A stretch of DNA of 64,000 nucleotides, taken from Novosphingobium album (ex Liu et al. 2023) (GTDB taxonomy: Bacteria > Pseudomonadota > Alphaproteobacteria > Sphingomonadales > Sphingomonadaceae). Both the position numbers and the translations under genes were made by a program. The number at the start of each line of letters is the position of its first letter. Positions within the stretch are counted from its first letter, which is position 1. The stretch covers positions 1 through 64,000 of the forward strand of contig NZ_JARESE010000073.1 of NCBI RefSeq assembly GCF_029076845.1, read 5' to 3'. Positions 28,170 to 40,473 of this stretch are shown piece by piece. The notes beneath the pieces are model-generated. The model searched no databases. It worked only from the letters and a program-made list of their open reading frames with translations, and was not told the DNA's origin.

Positions 28170-28541
28170 ATGCCCCGCTATTTCACCCAGGATCATGAGT
28201 GGATCGATGTCGAAGGCGATACCGGCACTGTCGGCATCACCGATTATGCCCAGAGCCAGCTGGGCGACATCACCTTCGTCGAGCTGCCCGCCGAAGGCAG
28301 CACCGTGGCCAAGGGCGATTCGGTTTCGGTGGTCGATTCGGTGAAGGCCGCCTCCGACGTCTATACCCCGGTAAGCGGCACGGTGAGCGACACCAACGCC
28401 GCGCTCGCCGATGAGCCCGAACTGGTCAACAGCGATGCCGAGCTGGGCGGTTGGCTGTTCCGCATCACGCTGAGCGATCCCGCCGAGCTGGCCGGCCTGA
28501 TGGACAGGGCGGCTTACGACGCCTTCGTCGCGGAGCTTTGA
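28170..28541 (+). CDS. gcvH: Glycine cleavage system H protein
   Basis: The 123-residue lipoyl carrier shuttles the aminomethyl group between P and T proteins. The lipoylated lysine lies in [18 protein letters not shown], and the ends [15 protein letters not shown] and LGGWLFRI match the family. The ATG at 28170, with GAGG 9 nt before it, is preferred over an in-frame start five codons upstream. Confidence 0.97.
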   Translation: MPRYFTQDHEWIDVEGDTGTVGITDYAQSQLGDITFVELPAEGSTVAKGDSVSVVDSVKAASDVYTPVSGTVSDTNAALADEPELVNSDAELGGWLFRITLSDPAELAGLMDRAAYDAFVAEL

Positions 28542-28545
28542 GCCG

Positions 28546-29904
28546 ATGCGCTACCTGCCGCTGACCGAGGCCGACCGGGCCGAGATGCTGGCGGTGATCG
28601 GCGCCGCCACGGTTGATGACCTGTTCGCCGACGTGCCCGCCCAGGCCCGGCTTGACGGGCCGATCGCCGGCCTGCCGCTCCACGCCAGCGAACTGGCGGT
28701 CGAACGGCACATGACCGGGCTGGCCGCCCGCAACCTCAGCGCGGGCAGCGTGCCGTTCTTCCTGGGCGCCGGGGCTTACCGGCATCATGTGCCCGCAAGC
28801 GTCGATCATCTTATCCAGCGCGGCGAGTTCCTCACCGCCTACACGCCTTACCAGCCCGAGATCGCGCAAGGCACCTTGCAGGCGCTGTTCGAGTTCCAGA
28901 CCCAGGTCGCGCGGCTTTACGGCACAGAGATCGCCAATGCCTCGATGTACGACGGCTCGACCGCGTGCTGGGAAGCGATCCTGATGGCCGGGCGGATCAC
29001 CCGGCGCGATCGGGTGGTGCTCTCGGGCGGGCTGCATCCGCACTATGCGCAAGTGGTGCGGACCATGGCCAAGTTCACCCGCGACGTGATCGACACGCGG
29101 TTGCCCGAACTTCAGGCAGAACCTGATGATATCGCGTTAATCAGTTCGATTGATGGTGAAACCGCCTGCGTCGTGGTGCAATATCCCGACATCCTCGGCC
29201 GCATCCCCGATCTGGCCGCGATCGCCGAGGCGGCGCACGCCAGGGGCGCCTTGCTGGTCGCGGTCGTGACCGAGCCGGTCGCGCTCGGCCTGATCGAAGC
29301 GCCCGGCCATCTCGGTGCGGATATCGTCGTGGGCGAAGGGCAGTCGCTGGGCGTCGGGCTCCAGTTCGGCGGGCCCTATCTCGGCCTGTTCGGCTGCCGC
29401 GAGAAGTTCGTGCGCCAGATGCCGGGGCGGCTGTGCGGGCAGACGGTCGATGCCGAGGGCAAGCGCGGCTTCGTGCTTACCCTTTCGACGCGCGAGCAGC
29501 ATATCCGACGCGAAAAAGCGACGAGCAATATCTGCACTAATTCAGGGCTTTGTGCGCTTTCCTTCAGTATTCATATGACCCTGCTTGGTGGGGAGGGACT
29601 GGCGCGGCTCGCCCGGATCAACCATGCCCGCGCGCAGGCCATGGTGGCGCGACTGACGCAAGTGCCGGGCGTTTCCTGCCTGAACGACGCCTATTTCAAC
29701 GAAGTCACCCTGCTGCTGCCGCGCGATGCCCGCGATGTGGTGCGCGCGCTGGCCGAACGCCGGGTGCTCGGCGGCGTCTCGCTGGGACGGCTCTATCCCG
29801 GTGTCGCGAGCTTGCGGCACGGGCTGCTCGTCACCGCGACCGAGACCACCACGGACGAGGATATCGCCATCTTCGCCGCCGAACTGGAAGGAGTGCTGGC
29901 ATGA
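28546..29904 (+). CDS. gcvPA: Glycine dehydrogenase (decarboxylating) subunit 1
   Basis: The 452-residue alpha half of the two-subunit P protein opens with [20 protein letters not shown] and includes [37 protein letters not shown] and the conserved [11 protein letters not shown]. With subunit 2 it decarboxylates glycine and loads the H protein. It starts 4 nt after gcvH and overlaps gcvPB by 4 bp. Two short stretches (about 29120-29165 and 29510-29595) use many A/T-ending codons, unlike the rest of the gene. Confidence 0.96.
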   Translation: MRYLPLTEADRAEMLAVIGAATVDDLFADVPAQARLDGPIAGLPLHASELAVERHMTGLAARNLSAGSVPFFLGAGAYRHHVPASVDHLIQRGEFLTAYTPYQPEIAQGTLQALFEFQTQVARLYGTEIANASMYDGSTACWEAILMAGRITRRDRVVLSGGLHPHYAQVVRTMAKFTRDVIDTRLPELQAEPDDIALISSIDGETACVVVQYPDILGRIPDLAAIAEAAHARGALLVAVVTEPVALGLIEAPGHLGADIVVGEGQSLGVGLQFGGPYLGLFGCREKFVRQMPGRLCGQTVDAEGKRGFVLTLSTREQHIRREKATSNICTNSGLCALSFSIHMTLLGGEGLARLARINHARAQAMVARLTQVPGVSCLNDAYFNEVTLLLPRDARDVVRALAERRVLGGVSLGRLYPGVASLRHGLLVTATETTTDEDIAIFAAELEGVLA

Positions 29905-31508
29905 CCGCCGTCAACGCCGCCGGATGGCGGCCCGCCATCGGCGAGGCGGGCGATGCGCCGCCGGCCGTGGCCACCATGAGCGGCGATCGTGGCCTCATGC
30001 TCGAAGAGCCGCTCAGCTTCGAGTTGGGCGCGCCGGGCAAATGCGGCGTCGATCTCGACGAGCCCGAGGGCGCGCCCGTGGCCGGCCTTGCCCGGTTCCT
30101 GCGCCGGCAGGCCCCGGCGCTGCCCGGCCTGACCGAGCCGGAGGCGATTCGCCACTACACGCGCCTGTCGCGGCAGAACTATGCGATCGATCTTGGGCCG
30201 TTCCCGCTCGGCTCCTGCACGATGAAGCACAATCCCCGGCTTAACGAGAAGGTCGCGCGGCTGCCGGGCTTTGCCGATGTGCATCCGCTGCAGCCGCAGA
30301 ATACCGTGCGCGGCGCGCTCGACGTGATCAACCAGCTTGCCCATTGGCTGGTGACGCTCACCGGGATGCACGGCGTGGCGATGACGCCCAAGGCCGGCGC
30401 CCATGGCGAACTGTGCGGCCTGCTGTGCATTCGCGCCGCGCTGGAAGCACGCGGCGATGCGCGCTCGGTGGTGCTGGTGCCCGAAAGCGCACATGGCACC
30501 AATCCCGCGACCGCCGCTTTCGCCGGCTACCGGGTGGAAAGCATTCCCGCCACCGCCGACGGGCGCGTCGATCTCGCCGCGCTCAAGGGCCGGCTCGGGC
30601 CGGACGTGGCGGCGGTGATGATCACAAATCCCAACACGTGCGGCCTGTTCGAACGCGACATGAAGGCGATCGCCGACGCGGCCCACGCCGCCGGGGCTTT
30701 CGTCTATTGCGACGGCGCCAATTTCAACGCGATCGTCGGCAAAGTGCGGCCGGGCGACCTGGGCGTCGATGCCATGCATATCAACCTGCACAAGACCTTC
30801 TCAACCCCGCACGGCGGCGGCGGGCCGGGATCGGGGCCGGTCGTGCTGTCCGAAGCGCTTTCGCCTTTCGGGCCGCTGCCCTTCACCGCGCGCACCGCCG
30901 ACGGCGTCGTCCATCTCGTCGAGGAAGAGGACGCCGAGGCCATGGGCCATGCGCAGGGCTTTGGCCGGATGAGCGCGTTCCACGGCCAGATGGGCATGTT
31001 CACCCGCGCGCTGGCCTATATCCTCAGCCACGGCGCCGATGGGCTGCGCCAGGTGGCCGAGGACGCGGTGCTGAATGCCAACTATGTGCTGCGATCGTGC
31101 GAGGACGTGCTCACCGCGCCGTTCGGCGCCAGCGGCCCGTGTATGCACGAGGCGCTGTTCAGCGATGCCGGGCTGGCCGATCACTTCTCCACGCTCGACG
31201 TGGCCAAGGGCCTGATCGACGAGGGTTTCCACCCGATGACGGTCTATTTCCCGCTGGTGGTGAAAGGCGCGATGCTGATCGAGCCGACCGAGACCGAAAG
31301 CAGGGCCGGGCTGGACCGCTTCATCGCCTCGCTGCGCAGCGTGGCCGAACGGGCGCGGGCAGGGGACGAAAGCCTGCATTCGGCCCCGCGCTTCGCGCCG
31401 CGTCGGCGGCTGGATGAGACGCTGGCCGCGCGCAAGCCGGTGCTGGTCTGGCAAGGCACGCCGGGCGTGCCGGGCGCGCCTGCGCTCAGCGAGATCGGCG
31501 GAAGCTGA
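29901..31508 (+). CDS. gcvPB: Glycine dehydrogenase (decarboxylating) subunit 2
   Basis: The 535-residue beta half of P protein holds the pyridoxal phosphate. The PLP lysine is in [19 protein letters not shown], preceded by [12 protein letters not shown] and [16 protein letters not shown]. The start is ATG 29901 within ATGA overlapping gcvPA. Together with gcvT, gcvH and gcvPA it completes the cleavage operon except for the shared lipoamide dehydrogenase (Lpd), which is not here. Confidence 0.96.
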   Translation: MTAVNAAGWRPAIGEAGDAPPAVATMSGDRGLMLEEPLSFELGAPGKCGVDLDEPEGAPVAGLARFLRRQAPALPGLTEPEAIRHYTRLSRQNYAIDLGPFPLGSCTMKHNPRLNEKVARLPGFADVHPLQPQNTVRGALDVINQLAHWLVTLTGMHGVAMTPKAGAHGELCGLLCIRAALEARGDARSVVLVPESAHGTNPATAAFAGYRVESIPATADGRVDLAALKGRLGPDVAAVMITNPNTCGLFERDMKAIADAAHAAGAFVYCDGANFNAIVGKVRPGDLGVDAMHINLHKTFSTPHGGGGPGSGPVVLSEALSPFGPLPFTARTADGVVHLVEEEDAEAMGHAQGFGRMSAFHGQMGMFTRALAYILSHGADGLRQVAEDAVLNANYVLRSCEDVLTAPFGASGPCMHEALFSDAGLADHFSTLDVAKGLIDEGFHPMTVYFPLVVKGAMLIEPTETESRAGLDRFIASLRSVAERARAGDESLHSAPRFAPRRRLDETLAARKPVLVWQGTPGVPGAPALSEIGGS

Positions 31509-31513
31509 TCGGC

Positions 31514-32074
31514 ATGAGCCCGCTGGTCCGCACGCTGGTCGGCTATCTGCCGATCCTCATCCTGATCGCCGTCATGGCCTGGCGCTATCGCAACGTGCAC
31601 AAGGCGCGCGCCTTGCGGCCGGGGCGCTTGTGGATCTTGCCGGCGATCTATGGCGCGATCGTGCTGGCGGCGATGCTGTCCATGCCGACCAGCGGTCTGG
31701 GCTGGCTTTGCTTCGTGGCCGGGGTGGCAATCGGGGTGCTGCTGGGCTGGCAGCGCGGCCGCCTGATGCGCCTGCATGTCGATGACGACAGCGGCACCGT
31801 GATGATGCGGCAATCGCCGGCCGCGCTGGTGCTGATCGTGGTGATCGCGGTACTGCGCCGCGCGATCCATCCCGCCACGCCGGGCACGCCGCCGGTCCAT
31901 GGGCATTTCCCGGCCGAGGCGCTCTATTTCACGGATGCCCTGCTGGGCTTCGTGCTGGGCATGATCGTGGCGCAAAGGCTGGAGATCTGGCTGCGGGCAA
32001 GGGCCCTGCTGGCCGAGCATCACGCGCAAAAGCAGGCCACGCCACCGCCTCCGCCTGCCTTGCAAGAGGGATAG
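31514..32074 (+). CDS. Multi-pass membrane protein, possibly CcdC/DUF1453-like
   Basis: The 186-residue protein has about five hydrophobic segments, beginning LVGYLPILILIAVMAWRYR, with a polar loop (LMRLHVDDDSGTVMMRQSP) and a Pro-rich tail ending PPPPPALQEG. The general pattern, a helix pair followed by a short strand-like segment, resembles the CcdC/DUF1453 family, but I hold this only as a possibility. It starts 5 nt after gcvPB and may be transcribed with the gcv operon by read-through. Confidence 0.7.
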   Translation: MSPLVRTLVGYLPILILIAVMAWRYRNVHKARALRPGRLWILPAIYGAIVLAAMLSMPTSGLGWLCFVAGVAIGVLLGWQRGRLMRLHVDDDSGTVMMRQSPAALVLIVVIAVLRRAIHPATPGTPPVHGHFPAEALYFTDALLGFVLGMIVAQRLEIWLRARALLAEHHAQKQATPPPPPALQEG

Positions 32075-32091
32075 TCCTGAAACGGGGATGG

Positions 32092-32150
32092 CCGCGCGGG
32101 AAGAAGCGGCCAGCGATGCAGGGAGCTTGGTAGCGACCCTTCCCGCGCGG
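32092..32150. terminator. 12-bp inverted repeat with a competing hairpin, between convergent genes
   Basis: CCGCGCGGGAAG (32092-32103) pairs perfectly with CTTCCCGCGCGG (32139-32150). The left arm can instead form a shorter hairpin, GGCCGC (32090-32095) with GCGGCC (32106-32111). It lies between the stop codons of the membrane protein gene and entericidin and may end transcripts from both sides, though no T-run follows. Confidence 0.4.
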
Positions 32151-32172
32151 CACCGTTGCTGTCAGTGCGCGA

Positions 32173-32301
32173 TCACCATGCGCGATCGGCGGCTTCACCA
32201 ACGGATTCGATATCGCGGCCCGCGCCCTTGACGGTGTTGCAGGCCGAAGCGCTCAGCGCGATGCTTCCGACCACGAGCGCGAAGACGATTTTCCTGATCA
32301 T
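32173..32301 (-). CDS. Entericidin A/B family lipoprotein (42 residues)
   Basis: The 42-residue product has a lipoprotein signal peptide (MIRKIVFALVVGSIALSASA, then Cys21) and a short mature peptide with NTVKGAGRDIESVGEAADRA, the entericidin signature. Entericidins are small outer-membrane lipoproteins linked to stress and, in enterobacteria, to a toxin-antidote pair; here only one gene is seen. AGAAGGA lies 10 nt before the ATG. A longer minus-strand frame at 32195-32431 overlaps it but is not gene-like. Confidence 0.87.
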   Translation of the reverse strand: MIRKIVFALVVGSIALSASACNTVKGAGRDIESVGEAADRAW

Positions 32302-32393
32302 GACGAGCGTATCCTTCTGGTCGGCATCCGGCCGCGCGACCGGATATCCTCAGCGAAACTCGCGAAGGCGCGCCATGTTCCCTTGGGGAAGAT

Positions 32394-33317
32394 TCAGAGC
32401 GGCGCCAGCCCACTTTCCTGTTCATGGACAAGGCGCCGCGCCGCCCTTCGCGCCAGCCGGCGCTCGCGCCAGGTGATGACCAGCCCGGCGGCGACGATCG
32501 CCGGGGCGCCCAGCCAGGTCGCGGTGGTGGGCAGGCGATCCCAGATCAGCCAGCCGTAAAACGTCGCCCAGATGAGCGAGGTGTAATCCATCACCACCAC
32601 GGTCGCGACCTGGCCCAGCCGCAGCGATGCGGTGATGAGCAGTTGCGCGATGGTCCCGAGCGTGCCGATGCCGGCCAGGATCGCCCATTCCCGTGCGCTG
32701 TGCGGCGTGTAGTAGAGCGGCAGGAGGATCGCGGTCATCAGCGCGCCGTAGAACGCGAACCAGAACACGCAGCTTATCGGCTCCTCGGTCCGGGCCAGAT
32801 CGCGGATCTGGAAGCTGACGACCGCGACCAGCAGGCCCGCGCCCAGCCCGGCCGCCACGCCCCAGGGCGATACCGCCTCGTGCCCCGGATTGGCGATGAT
32901 CAGAACGCCCAGAAAGCCCAGGGCCACTGCCGTCCAGCGCCAGGGCCCCACCCGATCGCGCAGCACCAGCGCGGTCATCAGCACGGCGAACAGCGGCGTG
33001 GTGAAGGAAAACGTGGTCGCTTCGGCCAGCGGCAGCAGCAGCGCGGCGCTGACGTTGCAGAACAGCCCGATCATCCCCGTGGTCGCGCGGCGGGCGTGGC
33101 TGGCCATGCGCCGTGTGCGCAGGCGGTGGAGGCCGCCCGTCGCCGCCAGCCAGCCGAACAGGATAGGCACCGAGAAGGCCTGGCGCCAGAAAACGATCTC
33201 CGGCCCGGCGACGCCCAGCTCGCCAACATATTTGATCAGCATGAACATTGTCGAGAGCAGCGCCATGGCGGCGGCTCTAAAGGCGATGGCCAGCAGCGGG
33301 CGCTCGGTGTGATGCAC
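32394..33317 (-). CDS. EamA/DMT-family transporter
   Basis: The 307-residue inner-membrane protein has about ten transmembrane segments in two EamA repeats, with the typical LSTMFMLIKYVGELGVAGPE and VFWRQAFSVPILFGWLA near the start and the second repeat near residue 165. The family exports metabolites and amino acids; the substrate is unknown. The C-terminal tail is basic and cytosolic. It stands alone, with entericidin downstream on the same strand. Confidence 0.9.
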   Translation of the reverse strand: MHHTERPLLAIAFRAAAMALLSTMFMLIKYVGELGVAGPEIVFWRQAFSVPILFGWLAATGGLHRLRTRRMASHARRATTGMIGLFCNVSAALLLPLAEATTFSFTTPLFAVLMTALVLRDRVGPWRWTAVALGFLGVLIIANPGHEAVSPWGVAAGLGAGLLVAVVSFQIRDLARTEEPISCVFWFAFYGALMTAILLPLYYTPHSAREWAILAGIGTLGTIAQLLITASLRLGQVATVVVMDYTSLIWATFYGWLIWDRLPTTATWLGAPAIVAAGLVITWRERRLARRAARRLVHEQESGLAPL

Positions 33318-33360
33318 AAACGGGCTTTAACCGCCGCGCGGTTCGAGGCAAGGGCCGGGC

Positions 33361-33567
33361 ATGGATCAGGCAACCCGAATAATGGCGCTGGCCGGCGCGA
33401 TCGCGGCGTTGATCGCCGCCGCCGCGTGGCTGGCCGATCATCGCCGGATGCGCCGCGCCGATCTGGACCGGGTGGGCTTCATGCCCTGGACGACGGTCTT
33501 CTTCTGGTCCCTGCTGGCCGCCATCGTCCTGCTGGGGCTGGCGGCGCGGGACTGGCTGGCCAGCTAG
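33361..33567 (+). CDS. Small two-helix membrane protein, unknown
   Basis: The 68-residue product has two hydrophobic helices (IMALAGAIAALIAAAAWLA and TTVFFWSLLAAIVLLGLAA) joined by a basic loop (DHRRMRRADLDR). I recognise no family. It lies between the divergent DMT gene and convergent cpaF, followed by a 14-bp perfect palindrome. The high-GC codon pattern supports coding, but no other evidence was available. Confidence 0.55.
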   Translation: MDQATRIMALAGAIAALIAAAAWLADHRRMRRADLDRVGFMPWTTVFFWSLLAAIVLLGLAARDWLAS

Positions 33568-33568
33568 G

Positions 33569-33582
33569 GCCGCGATCGCGGC
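33569..33582. terminator. 14-bp palindrome between convergent genes
   Basis: GCCGCGATCGCGGC is a perfect palindrome directly after the stop of the 68-residue protein gene and 5 bp before the cpaF stop. It could act as a weak bidirectional terminator or be chance. Confidence 0.25.
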
Positions 33583-33586
33583 ACGC

Positions 33587-35128
33587 TTACAGGCAGGCTT
33601 CCAGATAGGCCTGATCGAAGCCGAACTGGCGCGCCTTTTCCAGCGTATAGGGCCTCAGGCCGGAAGGGCGGAATTCGCCCAGGATGCGGCCGTCGTCGGT
33701 CTCGTCGAGATATTCGAACTTGAACAGTTCCTGCGTGACGATGACATCGCCTTCCATGCCGATCACTTCGGTGATGTTGGTGGTACGGCGCGAACCGTCG
33801 CGCAGGCGCTTGACCTGCACGATCAGATCCACCGATTCGGCGATCTGGCGGCTGATCGCTTCCTTCGGGATCTTGATGTCGCCCATCATGATCATGTTTT
33901 CCATACGGCCCAGGCACTCGCGCGGGCTGTTGGCGTGGAGCGTGCACATCGAGCCGTCATGGCCGGTGTTCATCGCGGCCAGCAGGTCGAAGCATTCAGC
34001 GCCACGGATTTCGCCCAGGATGATCCGGTCAGGCCGCATACGCAGCGCGTTCTTGACGAGATCGCCGATGGTGATCGCGCCCTGTCCTTCCAGGTTCGGC
34101 GGGCGGGTTTCCAGCGGCAGCCAGTGCGGCTGCTGCAGGCGAAGCTCGGCCGCGTCCTCGATCGTCAGCACGCGCTCGCCCGGGTCGATCATCTTCGACA
34201 GGGCATTGAGCATCGTCGTCTTGCCCGAGCCGGTACCGCCCGAGATGACCACGTTCATCCGGCAGGCGCCGGCGATCTTGAGCGTGGTGCACATCTTGTC
34301 CGACATCGAGCCGAAGTCCTTCAGCATGTCGAGCGTGATGGGCTTTTCGGAAAACTTACGAATCGAGATGGCGGTGCCACGCAGCGAGAGCGGCGGCACG
34401 ATCACGTTGACGCGGCTGCCGTCCTTGAGGCGAGCATCGGCGAGCGGCGTGGTCTGGTCGACGCGGCGGCCGACCTGATTGACGATGCGCTGGGCGATCT
34501 GGAACAGATGCTGCTCGTCGCGGAACTTGGTGTTGGCGAGTTGGAGCTTGCCCTTCTTTTCGATGTAGGTCTGGTCCGGGCCGTTAACCATGATATCGGA
34601 GATATCCGGGTCGTTCAGCAGTTCCTCCAGTGGCCCGAAACCAAGCAGTTCGTCGATCAGCACCTTTTCCAGCGCGAACTGCTCGCGCCGGTTGAACGTG
34701 ATCTTGAGCTCGGCGAGCACCTCCATGATGATCGGGCGGAACTCTTCGGAAAGCTCGTCCTTGGTCAGCGTCGCCGCCGCTTCGGGATCGACGCGTTCGA
34801 GCAGGCGGGGCAGCACCTGTTCCTTGATCTTGTGGATCGAGGCTTCGAAGCCGCCCTGGTCGGAGTTGTTGTCGTGAACCGCATTGGCGCGATCGGCGAG
34901 GCGGGTCATGGCATCGTCGCGCAAGTTCTTGTGCGAGGGCGCGCCCATGTCGGCCGCGGGGATCGGCGGGAACTGCTCGCCGCCCGGAACCGGAGCGCTG
35001 GATTGCGGCGGCGGCGCGCCAGCCGGCTTGTCGCCGGCCCCGCCCTTCAGCGGCTTTGCGACGCCGAAGGCAGGGCGCGCGCCCTGTCCCATCCCGCCCA
35101 TGCCGTTACGCCGCCCGAATGCACTCAT
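33587..35128 (-). CDS. cpaF: CpaF/TadA-type secretion ATPase
   Basis: The 513-residue type II/IV secretion ATPase powers Flp/Tad pilus assembly. It has a Gly/Pro-rich disordered N-terminus of about 60 residues, an N-terminal domain with ELLNDPDISDIMVNGPDQTY, and the ATPase core with Walker A SGGTGSGKTTMLNALSK, the Asp box, MRPDRIILGEIRGAECFDLL (Walker B) and the His box GHDGSMCTLHANSPRE. The start MSAFGRRNG has GGAAGG 11 nt upstream; an upstream in-frame ATG overlaps the divergent promoter. The other tad/cpa genes are not adjacent. Confidence 0.94.
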   Translation of the reverse strand: MSAFGRRNGMGGMGQGARPAFGVAKPLKGGAGDKPAGAPPPQSSAPVPGGEQFPPIPAADMGAPSHKNLRDDAMTRLADRANAVHDNNSDQGGFEASIHKIKEQVLPRLLERVDPEAAATLTKDELSEEFRPIIMEVLAELKITFNRREQFALEKVLIDELLGFGPLEELLNDPDISDIMVNGPDQTYIEKKGKLQLANTKFRDEQHLFQIAQRIVNQVGRRVDQTTPLADARLKDGSRVNVIVPPLSLRGTAISIRKFSEKPITLDMLKDFGSMSDKMCTTLKIAGACRMNVVISGGTGSGKTTMLNALSKMIDPGERVLTIEDAAELRLQQPHWLPLETRPPNLEGQGAITIGDLVKNALRMRPDRIILGEIRGAECFDLLAAMNTGHDGSMCTLHANSPRECLGRMENMIMMGDIKIPKEAISRQIAESVDLIVQVKRLRDGSRRTTNITEVIGMEGDVIVTQELFKFEYLDETDDGRILGEFRPSGLRPYTLEKARQFGFDQAYLEACL

Positions 35129-35244
35129 AGCGTACTCAACCTTCCCGACGCGCCTGTCCATCGCGCGATTGCAGCCTTGCGAATTCGGCAGATCATTAAG
35201 GTTGAAACTTTGATAACTTCCTAATGGTGGAGAATGGACCTGGC

Positions 35245-35547
35245 ATGGCCGATACGGATCGGGAGAGCGGACCGGGCGAGCGGCCCTGCTGGCTTTGCGC
35301 CAGACCGCTTGGGCGCCGGATCGAATGGCATCACCCGGTGCCGAAAAGCCGGGGAGGGCGCGAAACCGTGCCGCTACACCCGATCTGCCACCGCGCGATC
35401 CACGCCAATTTCACCAATGCCGAACTCACGCGCAAGGGCGAGGCGGTGCAGATGCTGCGCGAGCACGCGGCAATCGCGCGGTTCATCGCATGGGTTGCGG
35501 ACAAGCCGCCGGATTTCCACGCGCGCACCGCCGCGAAGCGACGCTAG
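35245..35547 (+). CDS. HNH endonuclease-fold protein
   Basis: The 100-residue protein has an HNH-type zinc fold: CWLCARPL, then RIEWHHPVPKSRGGRET and LHPICHRAIHANFTNAEL, giving a Cys pair, paired His and a final Cys/His set. Such small orphan HNH proteins may nick DNA or RNA, but no target is known. ATG 35245 has GGAG about 12 nt upstream; an ATG seven codons earlier is also possible. It is divergent from cpaF, with AT-rich DNA between (35162-35223). Confidence 0.78.
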   Translation: MADTDRESGPGERPCWLCARPLGRRIEWHHPVPKSRGGRETVPLHPICHRAIHANFTNAELTRKGEAVQMLREHAAIARFIAWVADKPPDFHARTAAKRR

Positions 35548-35587
35548 CGGTCGATCATCGGGCGTGGAGCGGCGGCCCCATACGAGA

Positions 35588-35613
35588 AAGGGCGCCGAAA
35601 CGGCGCCCTTTTC
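35588..35613. terminator. Bidirectional intrinsic terminator
   Basis: The stem AAGGGCGCC / GGCGCCCTT with a GAAAC-type loop is followed by TTTTCC on the plus strand and by TTTC on the minus strand. It sits between the HNH gene and the 3' end of the atp operon and can end both transcripts. Confidence 0.75.
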
Positions 35614-35636
35614 CGAAATCCGGTTGTCGCGGGCGG

Positions 35637-35894
35637 TCAGCCTTCGACGTGCTCGGCCAGCACGGTCAGGCCATTGGCGCCCACTTCGGCGAAGCCGCCC
35701 TGGATCATGATCTCCTCGGGCGCGCCGCTTTCGCTGCGATAGACCTTGAGCGCGCCATCGCGGATCGTCGACATGAAGGGCGCGTGGCCTTCCAGCACGC
35801 CGAACTCGCCTTCCGCGCCGGGGACGACCACCATGTGGACGTCTTCCGAACGCACGAGCTTGGCCGGCGTGACGAGTTCAAAGTGCAGTGCCAT
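35637..35894 (-). CDS. atpC: ATP synthase F1 subunit epsilon, short form
   Basis: The 85-residue subunit sits on the central stalk. It consists only of the N-terminal beta-sandwich ([40 protein letters not shown]). The C-terminal helical hairpin that inhibits the enzyme in E. coli (about 139 residues) is absent. The last gene of the F1 operon, it lies 6 nt after atpD and is followed by a strong terminator. The truncation looks genuine because the ending is in frame with a close terminator. Confidence 0.95.
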   Translation of the reverse strand: MALHFELVTPAKLVRSEDVHMVVVPGAEGEFGVLEGHAPFMSTIRDGALKVYRSESGAPEEIMIQGGFAEVGANGLTVLAEHVEG

Positions 35895-35900
35895 TGTCGA

Positions 35901-37382
<1,482 letters not shown>

Positions 37383-38270
37383 TTACAGCGCTTCCGCGCC
37401 AGCAATAATTTCCACGAGTTCGGTAGTGATCGCGGCCTGGCGGCTGCGGTTGTACTGGATGGTCAGCTTCTGGATCAGTTCGCCGGCGTTGCGCGTGGCG
37501 TTGTCCATGGCGGTCATCGACGCGCCTTGTTCCGACGCGGAATTTTCCAGCAGCGCGCCGAAGATCTGCGTCTTGAGATAGCGCGGCAGCAGCGCGGCGA
37601 GGATATCCTCCTCGTCCGGCTCGTATTCCACGACCGCTGCCCCAATGGCGGACGCGCCGGCCGCGGCGGTCTTGGGCGCGGGCACCGGGATGATCTGCTG
37701 TTCGGTCGGTTCCTGCAGCAGGGCCGAGCGGAACTTCGAGTAGAACAGGTGCGCCACATCGAACTTGCCCTCCTCGTAGAGCTTGACCAGCTCGGCCGCG
37801 ACCCGCTCCGCCTCGTCATAGCCCGGTTCGCGCACGTCGGTCGTGTCGAACATGGCCAGCACGGCCTTGGGATAGTTGCGGCGGATCACCGGGCGGCCCT
37901 TGCGGCCGACCATGTAGAACAGCACCGTCTTGCCCGCCGCTTCCAGCTCGCGCGCCTTGACCAGAGCGGCCTTGACGATGTTCGAGTTGAACGCGCCGCA
38001 CAGCCCTTTGTCCGAGTTGGCGACGACGAGCAGGTGGACCTGGTCGCTGCCGGTGCCGGCCAGCAGCTTGGGCGAGGTTTCGCTCACCGTCACCTTGCTG
38101 GCGAGCGAGCCCATGACCTCGGCGAGCCGCGCCGCGTAGGGACGCGCTGCTTCGGCCGCCGCCTGCGCCTTGCGCAGCTTGGCCGCCGCGACCATCTGCT
38201 TGGCCTTGGTGATCTTCTGGGTCGATTTGACCGAGTTGATCCGGCCCTTGAGTTCCTTGAGGCTGGCCAT
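37383..38270 (-). CDS. atpG: ATP synthase F1 subunit gamma
   Basis: The 295-residue central rotor shaft starts with [21 protein letters not shown] and ends with [20 protein letters not shown], the two long coiled-coil helices of gamma. The middle Rossmann-like part contains [15 protein letters not shown]. It lies 104 bp after atpA, the widest gap in the operon, and 24 bp before atpD. Confidence 0.97.
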   Translation of the reverse strand: MASLKELKGRINSVKSTQKITKAKQMVAAAKLRKAQAAAEAARPYAARLAEVMGSLASKVTVSETSPKLLAGTGSDQVHLLVVANSDKGLCGAFNSNIVKAALVKARELEAAGKTVLFYMVGRKGRPVIRRNYPKAVLAMFDTTDVREPGYDEAERVAAELVKLYEEGKFDVAHLFYSKFRSALLQEPTEQQIIPVPAPKTAAAGASAIGAAVVEYEPDEEDILAALLPRYLKTQIFGALLENSASEQGASMTAMDNATRNAGELIQKLTIQYNRSRQAAITTELVEIIAGAEAL

Positions 38271-38374
38271 AAGCCGGAAAACCTATCCCTTATGCGTCTG
38301 CTGAACCTGCTTCAGCATCCATGTCGCCGCGCCGCCGTCCCGAGATGGGCGAAAGGCGCGGCTACGGTCGAACC

Positions 38375-39907
<1,533 letters not shown>

Positions 39908-39918
39908 TTAGCCTTTCT

Positions 39919-40473
39919 TCAGCCCTTCATGGCCTGGGCGAGAGAATTGAGACGGGTGCGGATCGAGCTGTCGATACGCTTGGACCCGATGGTGACGACG
40001 AGACCGCCGAGCAGTTCGGGATCGACACTGGTGCGGACTTTCACGTTGCGGCCTTCGCGGGCCTCCAGCTTCTGCCGGAGCTGCTCGACCTGCTCGACGC
40101 TGAGCGCGTGGGCCGAGGCGACTTCGGCGGTCGCCTCGCCGCGCTGGGCGGCGGCGATCGCGTGGAAGGCGCGCACGATCTCGGGCAGCGCCGAAAGGCG
40201 GCGGTTGGCCGCGAGCACGCCCACGAAATTGCGCGTCAGGTCCGACAGGCCCAGCACGGGGGCAAGCGCGTCCATCACCTTGCCGGCCGCTTCCCGGCTG
40301 ACTTGCGGATTGCGAATCAGGGCGGCGAACTCATTGCTTTCGGCGATCGCCTGCTCGATCTTCTCCAGATCGGCCTCGACTGCCGTCACTACGCCCTTTT
40401 CGCTGGCAAGGTCGAACAACGCCGAAGCGTAACGCCCTTGCAAGCTGGCCTTTATGCCGCCGGAATTCTCCAC
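39919..40473 (-). CDS. atpH: ATP synthase F1 subunit delta
   Basis: The 184-residue stalk subunit (OSCP homologue) contains [35 protein letters not shown] and the C-terminal [20 protein letters not shown]. The reading frame is open far upstream into the region opposite ada, but GTG 40473 with AAGGA 10 nt before it gives the family N-terminus. It is the first gene of the F1 operon; F0 genes (atpBEF) are elsewhere, as is normal for alphaproteobacteria. Confidence 0.95.
   Translation of the reverse strand: MENSGGIKASLQGRYASALFDLASEKGVVTAVEADLEKIEQAIAESNEFAALIRNPQVSREAAGKVMDALAPVLGLSDLTRNFVGVLAANRRLSALPEIVRAFHAIAAAQRGEATAEVASAHALSVEQVEQLRQKLEAREGRNVKVRTSVDPELLGGLVVTIGSKRIDSSIRTRLNSLAQAMKG

Noticed and set aside
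32195-32431. 78-codon minus-strand frame overlapping entericidin
   Set aside because: The overlapping 42-codon frame has a lipobox and a ribosome-binding site; the longer one has neither.
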